Shown here piece by piece: positions 25,079 through 35,960 of a DNA stretch of 64,000 nt; the stretch's first letter is position 1; each line of letters opens with the position of its first letter. Below the pieces are notes generated by a model. The model saw nothing but the letters and a program-made list of their open reading frames with translations. It was not told the origin of the DNA and did not search any database. This stretch comes from Chionis minor (taxonomy: Eukaryota; Chordata; Aves; Charadriiformes; Chionididae): assembly GCA_013398295.1 (NCBI GenBank), contig VZSF01005687.1, positions 849,550 to 913,549 on the forward strand, given 5' to 3'. The position numbers and the translations under genes were made by a program.

Positions 25079-28002
25079 GAAAGGAGGAGATACACTACCA
25101 CCACCCCTGCCTATTTGATGAAGGACCCAGTGGCATTTGGTGCGTTGACACCGTACACAGAATTTTGATTTTTTCAGGCTACACAGGCAGAGGAACATCT
25201 AATCTGTGGATCCCCAAAATGCTTGACTGTGAGACAGGCACCCCACTACTGATGATGCTCAAAGCTAAGGCCTTGCTGAGTACAGTTCACAAAAGGAACA
25301 TAAATGTGTAAGAAATCTGAATGTTGAAGACAGTGATGCCTACAGACTTCAGCTTCCTACAAGCTGAAAACAGCTCAAGAGGAATTTGAGGATCAGGATT
25401 TTGCACTTGGGCATTTACTGTGGGGCTTAGATGAATTAAACTCCAGATCTTTGGGGGATTTAGCTCCGAGAGCTCTATCCAGAGACATTCAGTCAAGTAG
25501 AAGAGTGTAAATACTCTTTCACATCAACAATATCCATTTCTTTCACAATTTTTTGTTAGCTGTCTGCTTTCCCAGCAGACGCGACTATGCATAAAGTCAT
25601 ACCCCGAGGCAGAAATGCTGTCAGCTTCCACACGGAGCTTCTGCTTGTTGGCACTAATTGCACCAGAAGCTGTGCATGGAAAGAGTATGTTTTCCAAAGC
25701 TGGAAACAGCTATTGCATGTGGACTATTACCCCACAGTGCCATTTCTATGCAAGTATCCTTGGAAGAGAATTTATTTCTTTCTTTGTCGATTCATTTGGT
25801 TTGTTTGCCTGGAATCAACTGGAAAGTCCCATGTCTAATCCGATCTAATCTGATAATTTTAATTTAGCCAGATAACTTGCTATAAGGCAAACAATTTGTT
25901 TCTGTATAGCCCAGCATTAAAAATGATCCAGTCCCCTAGGACTGAAAGCCTTCAGCTCTACCAATGTAGGGTGTGAAGAATCAAGCCAAACCTCCCCTTC
26001 TTGGAGGCACTCTTTTTTGGGTTTTTTTCCATTTTCATCTGCAAAGGTTGCACACAGGTTCAATCAGAAGCTTTAAATGAAATTTTTATAATGGCATATT
26101 GAAGGCAAGACAGTGACTCAAATGGAAAAGATTGATTGATAGGATAGGAAATGAAGCAAAGAATACCCAGTTACAGAAAAGAGCCAAAAAAGATACCCAG
26201 AATATGGAAGCACGTGTATACTCAGTGTTACCATGAGTACAAGATGATAAACAGGATGGACCAAGCTATGGGTAAGTAGCTCTAAAAACCAGAGGGTGTG
26301 ATTCTCCTTTTTTAAAATCACAGTTAATACTAATAAAGCCAGTGAGCTCCACTGGTCTAAAACTGATGTGATGAACTAAGAATCAGCCCTCAGGGGTGTA
26401 ATTTAGATCTGAATTTGATGGTGGAAAGGAAGCCAGTGAAGGTGACACAAGGAAGAGGTGATATAATTCCTGAAGATCAGGCTAGTGAAGTAATTATGGA
26501 CATCCTTTACTTTAGAGAACAAGCATTTAAATGGGGAGAGGTAAAAAGAAACTGAAATAGTCAAGAGCAGAAGTGATTAAAGCTTCAATAAAAATTCAGC
26601 TGAGGAATCTGGCACTCAGTCACAAGTTAGAGGCTTCTAACGGGCACAATGCAGAAATTGTCATTTCCTGCACTAAATGTGGCTTTCAGTTTCATGATAT
26701 ATTTCTCTGCACAACTCTGCTCAACAGATGAACTGTTGCCTTCTGCTGGTGGCCACAGCTGCAGTTCCATCACAGCTCATGCCTTCAGCGGGAGATTTGT
26801 GTCTTTGTCTCCTCCTTCTCCACTTCCCCTTCATGCTCCAAGGAACTTCTCACATCCCAAGCCCATCTGTACAGCCTCTGTGGGAACTCCTGTGGCAGAG
26901 CTAACTCGCTGGCTCACCCTCTGATCTGCTGCCCTCTGCCAGGACCAAAGGAGAAAGGAAAGGCCATGGCACTCAGATGCATTTGGACCATACTACAGAC
27001 CTGACATCCTGGCCAGAAGACATAATTCAGCTCCAACTTAATGCTGTGGCTCATTCTGTTTAGCCAGAGAAAGCTTATAAAATATTCAGTCTCCCCTCTC
27101 TCAGCACGAGTTTCCTGTAGTTGCATCTCAATTGGTCTTCCAACTGAGTGTATACAGGTAACCTTCTCTGAACCTGGAATAATTTTGACCTTCTTCATGT
27201 ACCCCCACCTGACACAGCCTTAACTGCTGTCACACTGGTAGCTTGCTTTTTATACTATTCCATACTCTGCTTCAAGTTATTTGTCTTGAAAGGCTGCTCG
27301 GAATGCTTGACACGACACCTCCAGCATGACATTGCAGAAGTTCCTGTATGAGAGATCATATGATATCACAGGCAGCTTTTTACCATGAATACCCAGATGA
27401 GTGAATTAGACCTTTCCTGCCATCATTGGTAGTTTTCTTGTCCCATTGACACATTCCCGTATTTCCTGCCACTGGAAATATTTGTTACTTTCTGAGGGCA
27501 AGGACCAAGGAGGCTTCAGAACTATTCTGAAATGAATACATGAGCCTTCAATGGCCTCCACTATCATCTCTCACCAGCAGCAACATGTCGTTGTGATGCG
27601 TTTGGGGGAAAACTTTGTTGCTGCTGGACATCATCTTTCAATAAGGAAAGATGTGAAGTTCCTGCTGAAGTTCAGAACACTTAACTGTGGGAGCCACCAC
27701 CTAAACACAGACCACTTGCAGGAGCCATGACACAATAAGCTAATGAATCATAGGATGTTTCAGTGGGTGTTATTTAATAAAGTTCATGAAATACAGAAAC
27801 AGATTGAAGCAATTGTGAGAGAGACCAACAAAAAGGTCAAGCAAACAGCAAGAGAATTACTAAAATTTCAGCTATGGGAAAAAAAAGAAAGAGAGCAAGA
27901 ACTTGGGCAGGATGCTTTCAGGAAAGGGTGTTTGAAGTTGGATTGCAAGAATCTGCCTTCTATTGTTTAACTGAAATTATATTCCAGGATCAAGGTTGTC
28001 AT

Positions 28003-28526
28003 GTAGTACAGCATTCAGCTCTGGGACCCCCAACATGAGGAGGACAGGGACCTGTTGGAGGGAGTCCAGAGGAAGGCCACAAAGATGATCAGAGGGCTGG
28101 AGCAGCTCTTGTATGAAGATAGGCGGAGAGTTGGGGTTGTTCAGCCTGGAGAAGAGAAGGTTCCGGGAGACCTTATCATGGCTTTTCAGTACCTAAAGGG
28201 GGCCTACAGAAAAGGTGGAGATGGTCTCTTTATCAGGAAGTATATTGATAGCATGAAGGGTAACAGTTTTAAACTGAAAGAGTATAGATTTAGATGAAAT
28301 GTTGGGAAGAAATTCTTTACTCCAAGAGTGGTGAGGCACTAGCACAGGTTTCCCAGAGAAGCTGTGGATGCCCCATCCCTGGAAGCGTTCAGGGCCAGGT
28401 TGGAAGGGGATTTGAGCAAACTGGTCTAGTGGGAGGTGTCCCTGTCCATGGCAGGAGGGTTGTAACTAGATGATCTTCAAGGTCCCTTCCAACCCAAACC
28501 ATTCTAGGGTTCTAGGATTCTATGTA
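28003..28526 (+). mobile_element. CR1 LINE, short 5'-truncated copy
   Basis: Plus-strand CR1 beginning in the segment 'cattcagctctgggacccccaacatgaggaggacagggacctg' and ending in the tail CATTCTAGGGTTCTAGGATTCTATG. The ORF2 C-terminus is partly open (28055-28297, with [17 protein letters not shown] and GDLIMAFQYLKG) but breaks before the expected stop, at a TGA after EYRFR. The tail retains three imperfect copies of the 8-bp CR1 end repeat. Confidence 0.93.
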
Positions 28527-29643
28527 GTTATACTCCTGAAGATGTAAGAAAGAAAAAATTAGTAAGAAAGAAAATCTACCACAAATTTTACTTTTCCCAA
28601 GATATTTTGGCTTTTGTCACTCTTTTAAAACAAACAAACAAAAAATTATCTGTGCTTTTCAGCTACCAGAAATAAAATTTTGGAAGACAAAACTCTTTTT
28701 ATTAAGGAATTTTAAATGGTGAGACAAACCACACACTTCTAACCATAACCATTCCATTCAAAAGACAGAAAAGAAAAAATGGAGGTTGGTGCACCTGTTC
28801 CTCTAGGTAAAAGTAGAGTAAGGAATAGGCTGTCTTTTTCCCACAAGTATGCTTTTCCATTTCCTGTACCTATCTCTGTATTTGGTAGGAAAGGTATTTG
28901 AATGATAGACACTACAAACAAGGCAAGTTCTTTCCTCTCCTAAGGTACAGTAAATCAGGAATTAGTTCATTCAATTTATTATATATTCCAGACTTGAACC
29001 AATGAAAATCTGAGCAGAATTTGGCTGAATGTCTCAGGTGTGGCTTTATTTATGACTACGTTGGTAACATGGTAACAATGAAAAAGGTCAGATGAAGACT
29101 TTCTAGACATAAATTATGTTGCCCTGGCAGCCAGGGACAAAATGATCTATTTTCGCCCCTAACTGGCAGTGATAGCACTTTGTGGGAATGACAAAATATG
29201 TTCTTGAGTGGAGCAGAAGGACAGGCTGGGAAAGTTTAGCAGGGTGCCAGTCAGAGCAAGGCAGAGGATAATGGTGACATAGAGGGGCTAGGAGACATCT
29301 GCAAGGAACTAGAGACTGAGGGTCTCTTCCTCTCTCTGCTCCATTTGCTTCCCTAGCACCCCCCTGCTTCCAGCCAGTCTGATCTCCCTTGGGTGGGGGA
29401 AGAGGCAAAAGGACCTGCTGCCATAAGAATCTGCCTCCATGAGGAGCAGGAGGACAGGCAGGGCTCTGTACCAAACATCTGAGTGCAGTCAGCTTTGCTT
29501 TGCTAAGCATGTGAGAGATGCAGCCCTTTGCAGCACACCCAGATTTACCACTGTCCCCACCAACATGAAGAGCACAAGTCTGCTCAGGAGACAGAAGAAA
29601 TGAAGAGAGGAGAACAGGAGAAGAAAAGTGAAGCCTTCTAACA
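28527..29643. other. Unique spacer between two CR1 copies
   Basis: About 1.1 kb. A CAAA run lies near 28631-28646. The segment 29190-29640 is G/C- and purine-richer than its surroundings and is open for 183 codons on the minus strand, starting in the neighbouring CR1 tail; it lacks recognisable protein features. Confidence 0.5.
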
Positions 29644-29822
29644 GAATCACACAATCACAGAGTGGTTGATGTTGGAAAGGAGGTGACCTGGTCCAATCCC
29701 CCGCTCACGCAGGGACACCTAGAGCCACTTGCCCAGCACTGTGTTCAGATAGCTTTTGAATATCTTCAAGGAGGGAAGGAGACTCCCAATCTCCCCGGGC
29801 AACTTGTATCAGTGCTTGGTCA

Positions 29823-30208
29823 ACCTCACAGTGAAAAAGTGTTTTCTGATGTTTGGAGAGAATCTCCTGTGTTTTACCATGTGCCCATTATCTCTTGTCC
29901 TGACACTGGGCACCAGTGAAAAAAGCCTCTGTCCTCTTTGACCCTTCCTTCAGGTATTTATATACATTGACGAGCCTCCCCCCGAGACTTCTCCTCTCCA
30001 GGCTAAACAGTCTCAGCTGTCTAAGCCTTTCATCATAGGAGAGGTACTCCAGTCCCTTAATCATCTCCGTGCTTCATTGGACTATCTCCAGTATGTCCAT
30101 CTCCTTATTGAACTGAGGAGCCCAGAACTGGGCCCAGCACTCCAAGTGTGGCCTCACCAGTGCTGAGGAGATGGGAAAGACCATATCCCTCAACCTGCTG
30201 GCAACACT
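29823..30208. repeat. Tandem duplication, left copy (386 bp)
   Basis: This block recurs at 30210-30595; by reading I found no difference between the two. Only one N separates them. Because the repeat begins and ends exactly at the N, it is best read as unmerged overlapping contig ends. Confidence 0.9.
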
Positions 30209-30209
30209 N
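30209..30209. other. Single-N assembly join
   Basis: One undetermined base at the junction of the two 386-bp copies. A single N at such a point is a scaffold-join placeholder, not a measured gap. Confidence 0.9.
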
Positions 30210-30595
30210 ACCTCACAGTGAAAAAGTGTTTTCTGATGTTTGGAGAGAATCTCCTGTGTTTTACCATGTGCCCATTATCTCTTGTCCTGACACTGGGCAC
30301 CAGTGAAAAAAGCCTCTGTCCTCTTTGACCCTTCCTTCAGGTATTTATATACATTGACGAGCCTCCCCCCGAGACTTCTCCTCTCCAGGCTAAACAGTCT
30401 CAGCTGTCTAAGCCTTTCATCATAGGAGAGGTACTCCAGTCCCTTAATCATCTCCGTGCTTCATTGGACTATCTCCAGTATGTCCATCTCCTTATTGAAC
30501 TGAGGAGCCCAGAACTGGGCCCAGCACTCCAAGTGTGGCCTCACCAGTGCTGAGGAGATGGGAAAGACCATATCCCTCAACCTGCTGGCAACACT
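30210..30595. repeat. Tandem duplication, right copy (386 bp)
   Basis: Copy of 29823-30208 starting ACCTCACAGTG and ending GGCAACACT. The CR1 continues from its right edge without interruption, so this copy is the one that is contiguous with the downstream element. Confidence 0.9.
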
Positions 30596-31060
30596 CCTCC
30601 TAATGCAGCCCAGGATACTATTAGCCTTCTTTGCCTCGGGGGCACGTTGCTACCTCACGTTCAACCTGGTGTCCCCAGGTCCTTTTCTCCCAAGCTGCTT
30701 TCCAGCTGGGTGCCCCCCATCAAGTACTAGTATGCGGGGGTTGTTCCTGTCCAGCTGCAAGACTTTGCACTTCCCCTTGTTGAACTTCAACTCATTCCCC
30801 TTGTTCCCTTCAACTCATTTCTCCAGCTTGTTGAGGTCCCTCTGAATGGCAGCATAACCCTCTGGCACATCAGCCACTCCTCCCAGATTTGTATCAGCAG
30901 CAAACATGCTGAAATGCACTCTGCTCCATCATCTGGATTATTAATGAAGGTGTTAAACACACTTGGATCCAGAACTGACCCCTTGCATATACTGCTAGTT
31001 ACTGGCCACTGGTGGGGTACACTGCTAATTACTTACTTTTATTTGAAGACCCTCTCAAAC

Positions 31061-31120
31061 CCAGCAACATGGAAGAAAAGAAAGCAACGTGGAAGAAAAG
31101 AAAGCAACATGGAGAGAGCA
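31061..31120. repeat. 20-bp minisatellite, three units
   Basis: Three consecutive 20-base units around the core AGCAACATGGAAGAAAAG. The second has a G for A substitution and the third diverges at its right end. It lies just beyond the 5' end of the CR1 copy. Confidence 0.85.
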
Positions 31121-31335
31121 TGTACACGTGCCTCCTTTCCCACCTACTCTATGTTCTCAGCACCTGCAGGAGGGAAGGGAGTTGTGGGGCAGGGGGAGGC
31201 TGGTGAGAGCCACACAAGCAGAAAAGCCAAAGCTGCGAGAGCTGGTCTCAGAGCTCTAGACTAAGCATTAAGTACTATTAGGCAATTATTCCTATTGGCT
31301 CTGCAACTGTTTTGCCCAAGTTTCACATTATGCAG

Positions 31336-31343
31336 TGACGTCA
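31336..31343. promoter_or_regulatory. TGACGTCA, consensus CRE/ATF palindrome
   Basis: The eight bases match the full cyclic-AMP response element bound by CREB/ATF bZIP factors. An 8-mer occurs by chance about once per 65 kb, so one in this window is expected. No promoter or transcript start is recognised beside it. Confidence 0.25.
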
Positions 31344-33493
31344 GTAAAGTGTACTTAGCACACTAAACCACGATTGCACTCTGCAACATGCAACTTCATT
31401 ACATAATCTGTGAGTAATGACTATGTTCTCTGCAGCTGTTTTCACACTGCTAAAAAATATAACCCCTTGACTGCTGCTGAATGTACTCAGATTCCCATGT
31501 CAAGCCAAGATGACACACACTAAACACCACAATGACGCATGGAAAGGTCTGGTACAGTGTTTCCTGTCTTTACGGCCGTAACAGAGGATTACCAGACAGG
31601 GAAAATTATGTCCATTCTGCTCCAAAACACTGACCTCCAGTGGCCAAACCAAATGTCATAAAATACAGCCTCTGCTTTAGGATGAATGTGTAACCGATAC
31701 AGGTGTTTCTCTTTCTGATATTCCAAGTTGTGTGATGCAAATATTCCCATAAAAGAATTGAGCACGAGGCAGTTTTTCTCACTGACTTCTTACCTTACAC
31801 ACTGGGCACGCCGCAAAGCACGGTCCTGGCCAGAGCACATTGTACGAGATGGCATGGGGGTTTCTTCTGTTTACAGAGTGAACGCTTGTAACCAACAGCC
31901 AGACAAAATTGTTCGCAAATCTTGCAGCATAGGCTGTGGCTAAAAAGAGTAGATTTTCAAAGACTCTAATGGTCTAAATTCCCACTAACATTTTTTTTTT
32001 CTGTCCTGAAGGCACTCACCCATGTGTTTGCACTGCTTTGCCTCTGCAGTCCTTGATGGTTGCCAGACAAATACAGCTGGGACAGAGCTGATTTTCTATG
32101 ATTTGTCCTACTCTCCCAGCAAAAGCCTAAGAGTCCTTTAGAACAACAACATCCCACAAGTGACTATGATGCTTTAAGCTGGGCCCATGACAACATTTAA
32201 CAAGCAGTTGTTACAACTAGAACAATGAGGTAGGGCTTGAACAAAACCCCAGATGTGCTCATGTGTCTTTAAGCAACCCCAGCTTTGGTTCACCATACGC
32301 TTACATGATAATTCCACATCAATACTCTGATGTGGTAGTTCAGCTCAGCCAGCACAGGGAAAATCTAATGGACTCCTCCCATCGCCTAATGAGCCAACAA
32401 AAGACCTCACACTCGAGCCTTTCAAAAGATGATTAAAGTCCCTTTGCGTTCCTGCAATCCCAGTGCTTCCAAGGGCTCAAGCTGGGACAACCAGCAGTGA
32501 CCTAGTGTGTGTTTCTTATGGGCATGCAACAAACCCAGGGCTAGAGTTCTAGTCTAGAAAACAATTGTGTGATTTAAGAGTCTAAATCCCCACTTTAGGC
32601 TTCTATGTTTAACTGAAAAACAGTGAACTTTAAGCTTTCATACGATTGGGAACTTCCAAAAATGCCGTCTAGACACATTAAAGATCATTAAAATGTTAGT
32701 CTTTTGTGAATATTAATCACAAGTAGTGAACTGGAGGAGAAATGGTAAAAACCCCAGGAGGCTGTGTTACTGCTTAACTTATTTTAGATACTTAGCATTT
32801 AAATGTCACAGGTAGACAGGAAGTTACAGTTCTCAGTTAACCAAAAAAGTATGGGTTTACTTCACCTTAAATTCTAAGATCTCAAAAGCCTTTGAGTTCG
32901 TTCATGAGAGAGAGTGGCAGAAATACACCTGGAGACACTCCAAGTGGCATTTTCTTTTTCCAAGTGTCAAATTGTTCTGGATGGCAGCTCTCCATTTTGG
33001 AAATCATTTCCTATGACGACCCCTTCACTCCCACTTCAGTGGGAGGATGTGTAGAAACAGTACATTTTTATTACATGTAGTTGCAAGATGGCGTTTGCAG
33101 GCCTGATAACATCTAGGCATTCAAGGTGGTAATTTATTCCGAGATCCATGTACACTGTGCAGTTGCATACAGTGCAGAGGTACCTGAGTCCACAAAGCCT
33201 CTGTAAAGACAGTCCCCTGTGTCACAGCAGTATGGTGGCAACTGGTACTCAGCACCTCTGGAGGTACCAACCTTGTTTCCAGCTCACAGCAAGCTCAGCG
33301 ACCATGCAGTCCTGAGAGGTACCCAACAGTAAAGTCCAGGTGTGCCCAAAGATTAGTTGCCCTGCGGGGCTGTGCCAGCACCACCCCAGAAGAGGACAGA
33401 ATGTGCAGGAAGAGAGGAAAAAGTGTAGCTGAAACGCTCTCATCCACACATGCAAACCCCAGGCATGTGAGGGCAAATATATCCTCAGTGAAA

Positions 33494-33529
33494 GTGTGTG
33501 TGTATGTGCGTGTACATGTATGTAAATAT
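33494..33529. repeat. TG-rich imperfect microsatellite
   Basis: GTGTGTGTGTATGTGCGTGTACATGTATGTA, an impure TG repeat grading into AT-rich sequence. The minus strand yields histidine/threonine-rich open frames that are artefacts of the repeat. Confidence 0.8.
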
Positions 33530-34142
33530 ATGCAGTGATCCCACCTTGGCTGTTGACACTTCTCCACCTAAACTCCATACCCAAGCACAGCAGGGATGCT
33601 GTATTCATAGTTGCAAGAGTGAGTATGGCCACAGTATGGCTGCGGTACTGAAGTAGGCTGCCTTGAAAACCTTATGCTGGCACTGGGAATAACTGATTAC
33701 TTCAGAATACACATGCCAGCCCTGAGCAGCTTTTGAAATGGAACATGTGCAAAGGCACGTGTATCCTAAGCATCCTTTCTCTTTCCTTCTTTATAGATAC
33801 ATAGATGAGATAGTCACTAAATTTAGTAGTTGCTATAGTAGAAAGTGTATTATTGTTTTAAAATCAGGAAGTAACACATTCTCTCCATTCCTCAGTGTTT
33901 ACTTTTATGGGTTCTAATGTACATTCAAAAACCAGGTTTCAGCACTGTCAATGATTACAGGTTTTTTTCCCTTTTTCCTAGAATTTTCTTTCATGTAATG
34001 CTTTCCAGACTAGCTCAGCTTTTCATAAACAGTGTAGTGAAACTGTAATAGAATTGCTGCAGGTTTGCTGAGAGTAAAGCCATATTAACTCTGGCTGGCT
34101 GTTGGCTTGGCAAAATTTGCCAGCTGTATGATGCAAGGTCAC

Positions 34143-34199
34143 TCTTCTTTTTTTCTCTTTTTTTTTCCCTTTTTTCTTTTTTTTTTTTCATTTTCCCCC
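34143..34199. repeat. T/C-rich low-complexity tract
   Basis: Nearly all T with interspersed C over about 57 bases, ending in CCCCC. No polypyrimidine-AG-exon structure follows it. Confidence 0.8.
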
Positions 34200-35199
34200 A
34201 GCACCATCCAAATCTCTTTCTCTTTTCCAGAGTATTATATCATTTGCCAATTTTTTTTTTTCCAGTGCACTTAGTGTAATATATCCCTGAAGCAGAGAAA
34301 CAGCTATATTTTGACATTTGGCAAAAACAAAGCACAGAGAATGATGACTCAAAAACAAAGTAAGATAATCAGACTTGTCTTCTGAAAGGTGCACAAAGAA
34401 TGAATACTCATAATTATAGGCCAAGGTTTTCAAATCTGGAGGCCTAAAATTAAGCACTGAATGAAGGGTGGTCCTGGTCTGCATCACCATATCAGACTTT
34501 CTTAGAGTAAGACCACATTCATGAGGAAGATCTAAACAAGAGGCATTCAGTTTTACTATATACACTTTTTTTCTCCTTTTTTTATATAATTCAGTCAAAA
34601 GTAAACAGTGTCACTAGAGGAGAGAAGGGATTGTTAGCTGAAGTGTTATTCTTTAAGTGTCATATGTAATCTTGTAAGAAAATAAACTTCTTGGCAGTCT
34701 TACAGTTTCTTAATGGCTTCCAAGTGCCATCATACCCAGCAGTAAGGGAAAGTAGGAAGAATCTCAAATAGGCTGTGGAAAGAAAAGCAGAGGTACAACA
34801 CAAATGCACAGACTTCCAACTTAATTGAAGGCTAGGAATTTTTTTGCTCATAGATGCGTACTTGAATTAATGTGTTCATAAGTAGAGCTGGCCAGGGAAA
34901 TGTATTTCCATTCTGTGATAATTTCCAAATTACCAGAATATTTTTCAGCCTGCTCTGGGAGGAAAACCTAAACATTTGAAAATTTTCACAGAACAGAAGT
35001 CCAGCCATATTTAGTTTCAGAAACGCTTAAACACAAGGTGCTTCCAAAATGAAATGTGTTTCTTAAGATCCCTGGCAGTCACCAACTGGATTGAACACAT
35101 TTTTTGTTAATAGCAACAGTAACAGCTGTGCATTACTGAATACTAGTGTAAAACAGGATGGTGGTGGGCTTCTGCATAACCAGCATGTTTTTATTGTGC

Positions 35200-35252
35200 C
35201 AATTGCAGTAAGCAATTGCAGTACGCAATTGCAGTATGCAATCCGCAGTATG
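35200..35252. repeat. 13-bp minisatellite, four units
   Basis: Units CAATTGCAGTAAG, CAATTGCAGTACG, CAATTGCAGTATG and CAATCCGCAGTATG (the last with one extra base). Each of the first three contains CAATTG, a self-complementary hexamer, so the array can fold locally. Confidence 0.9.
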
Positions 35253-35845
35253 CAGATTCCTCAGACGCCATCCCCAGAGAAGTTTAAACAGTAAAGGTCC
35301 AGAGCTGTGGGATTCAGAGGGCCTGGGACCTTCAAGCTGAGGTCATTCATGAGTAGAACTGGTTCAGAGACATGGCACTTGGAAACTCATCACCAAGTTC
35401 CCATCCCCAGGCACAGAGAACCCTGTTCTCAGGGTGGACAGTTTCTCCAACTACCTGAAAACCCTAGGGCTGCCCAGTCCTCAGTCCATCCTTTAGATGC
35501 GTGCCAAGGTCACAGGAAACAGACTGACTACAAAACCTGGCATATTTCTAACTGAAGCCTGCACAGCATACAAAGATCAGATCCCACCTGTCATTCACCC
35601 AGGTGTAGGAAAGGTCTGATCAGCTGCTTCCCCACATTCCTTGTCACCCTCCCTACTAGAAATGTAGGAAGCACCATACCATGGCTGTGTGCAGTTCATT
35701 TGCTCTGGCAGCCCGCTCCGGCTGCTTTGGAAAGGATGCTTCTTTAGAGCACCTGTTTGTGCAACACTGCTCTGCAGAAATAAAAAACTTGCATGATCCA
35801 AACTCTTTGAAGTCTACAGTGTGAAACTAGAAATGTGGTACCTAG
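35253..35845. other. Unique non-coding sequence, no gene seen
   Basis: About 600 bases; no recognised feature. Open frames of 67-82 codons have no domain character. Confidence 0.55.
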
Positions 35846-35960
35846 AGCAGAGCAGAGCGGAGCAGGGCACAGCAGAATAGAATGGAATGGAATGGAATGG
35901 AATGGAATGGAATGGAATGGAATGGAATGGAATAGAATAGAATAGAATAGAATAGAATAG
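35846..35960. repeat. Compound pentanucleotide array on a CR1 tail
   Basis: Three zones follow each other on the plus strand: an impure AGCAG/AGCGG zone (about 35846-35872), ten pure AATGG units (35881-35930) and about six AATAG units (35931-35960). The last zone abuts the CR1 3' end at 35961. On the CR1 strand the array therefore starts as CTATT units, becomes CCATT units, and ends in a TCTGC-like zone, replacing the usual 8-bp ATTCTRTG tail. This looks like expansion seeded by the CR1 end repeat, with unit changes spreading outward. Confidence 0.93.

Larger units (their letters stand above)
20230..28002. other. Unique non-coding sequence, no gene seen
   Basis: About 7.8 kb with no recognised exon, RNA or repeat family. 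It contains CAAA repeats near 21125-21142, a T-then-C run near 21583-21602, A-runs at 23235-23247, 24483-24500 and 25065-25078, and a patch at 25615-25838 open in all three plus frames. Open frames reach 131 codons but none looks like a conserved domain. Confidence 0.55.
29644..31030 (-). mobile_element. CR1 LINE, minus strand, split by an assembly duplication
   Basis: The 3' end is at 29644 (plus strand AGAATCACACAATCACAGAG, then 'gttggaaaggaggtgacctggtcc'). The 3'UTR and ORF2 C-terminal region follow to 30208, an N stands at 30209, and 30210-30595 repeats 29823-30208. After 30595 the element continues normally through RT sequence to about 31030. The catalytic box at 30893-30904 reads Phe-Ala-Ala-Asp, the first catalytic aspartate being replaced. 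With the duplication removed the element would be about 1.0 kb. Its 3' formula differs from the copies at 6.9, 50 and 56 kb, so it belongs to another subfamily. Confidence 0.93.
31121..35199. other. Unique non-coding sequence, no gene seen
   Basis: About 4 kb without recognised gene or repeat family. It holds a perfect TGACGTCA palindrome at 31336-31343, a TG-rich run at 33494-33529 and a T/C-rich tract at 34143-34199. Open frames up to 136 codons are unconvincing and partly made by low-complexity sequence. Confidence 0.55.

Noticed and set aside
27743..27970. 75-codon frame with a charged, possibly helical stretch
   Set aside because: Charge comes from A/G-rich sequence; no known domain and no exon borders.
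33249..33632. 127-codon minus-strand open frame
   Set aside because: Part of it is made by the TG-rich microsatellite (His/Thr repeats); no domain or splice context.
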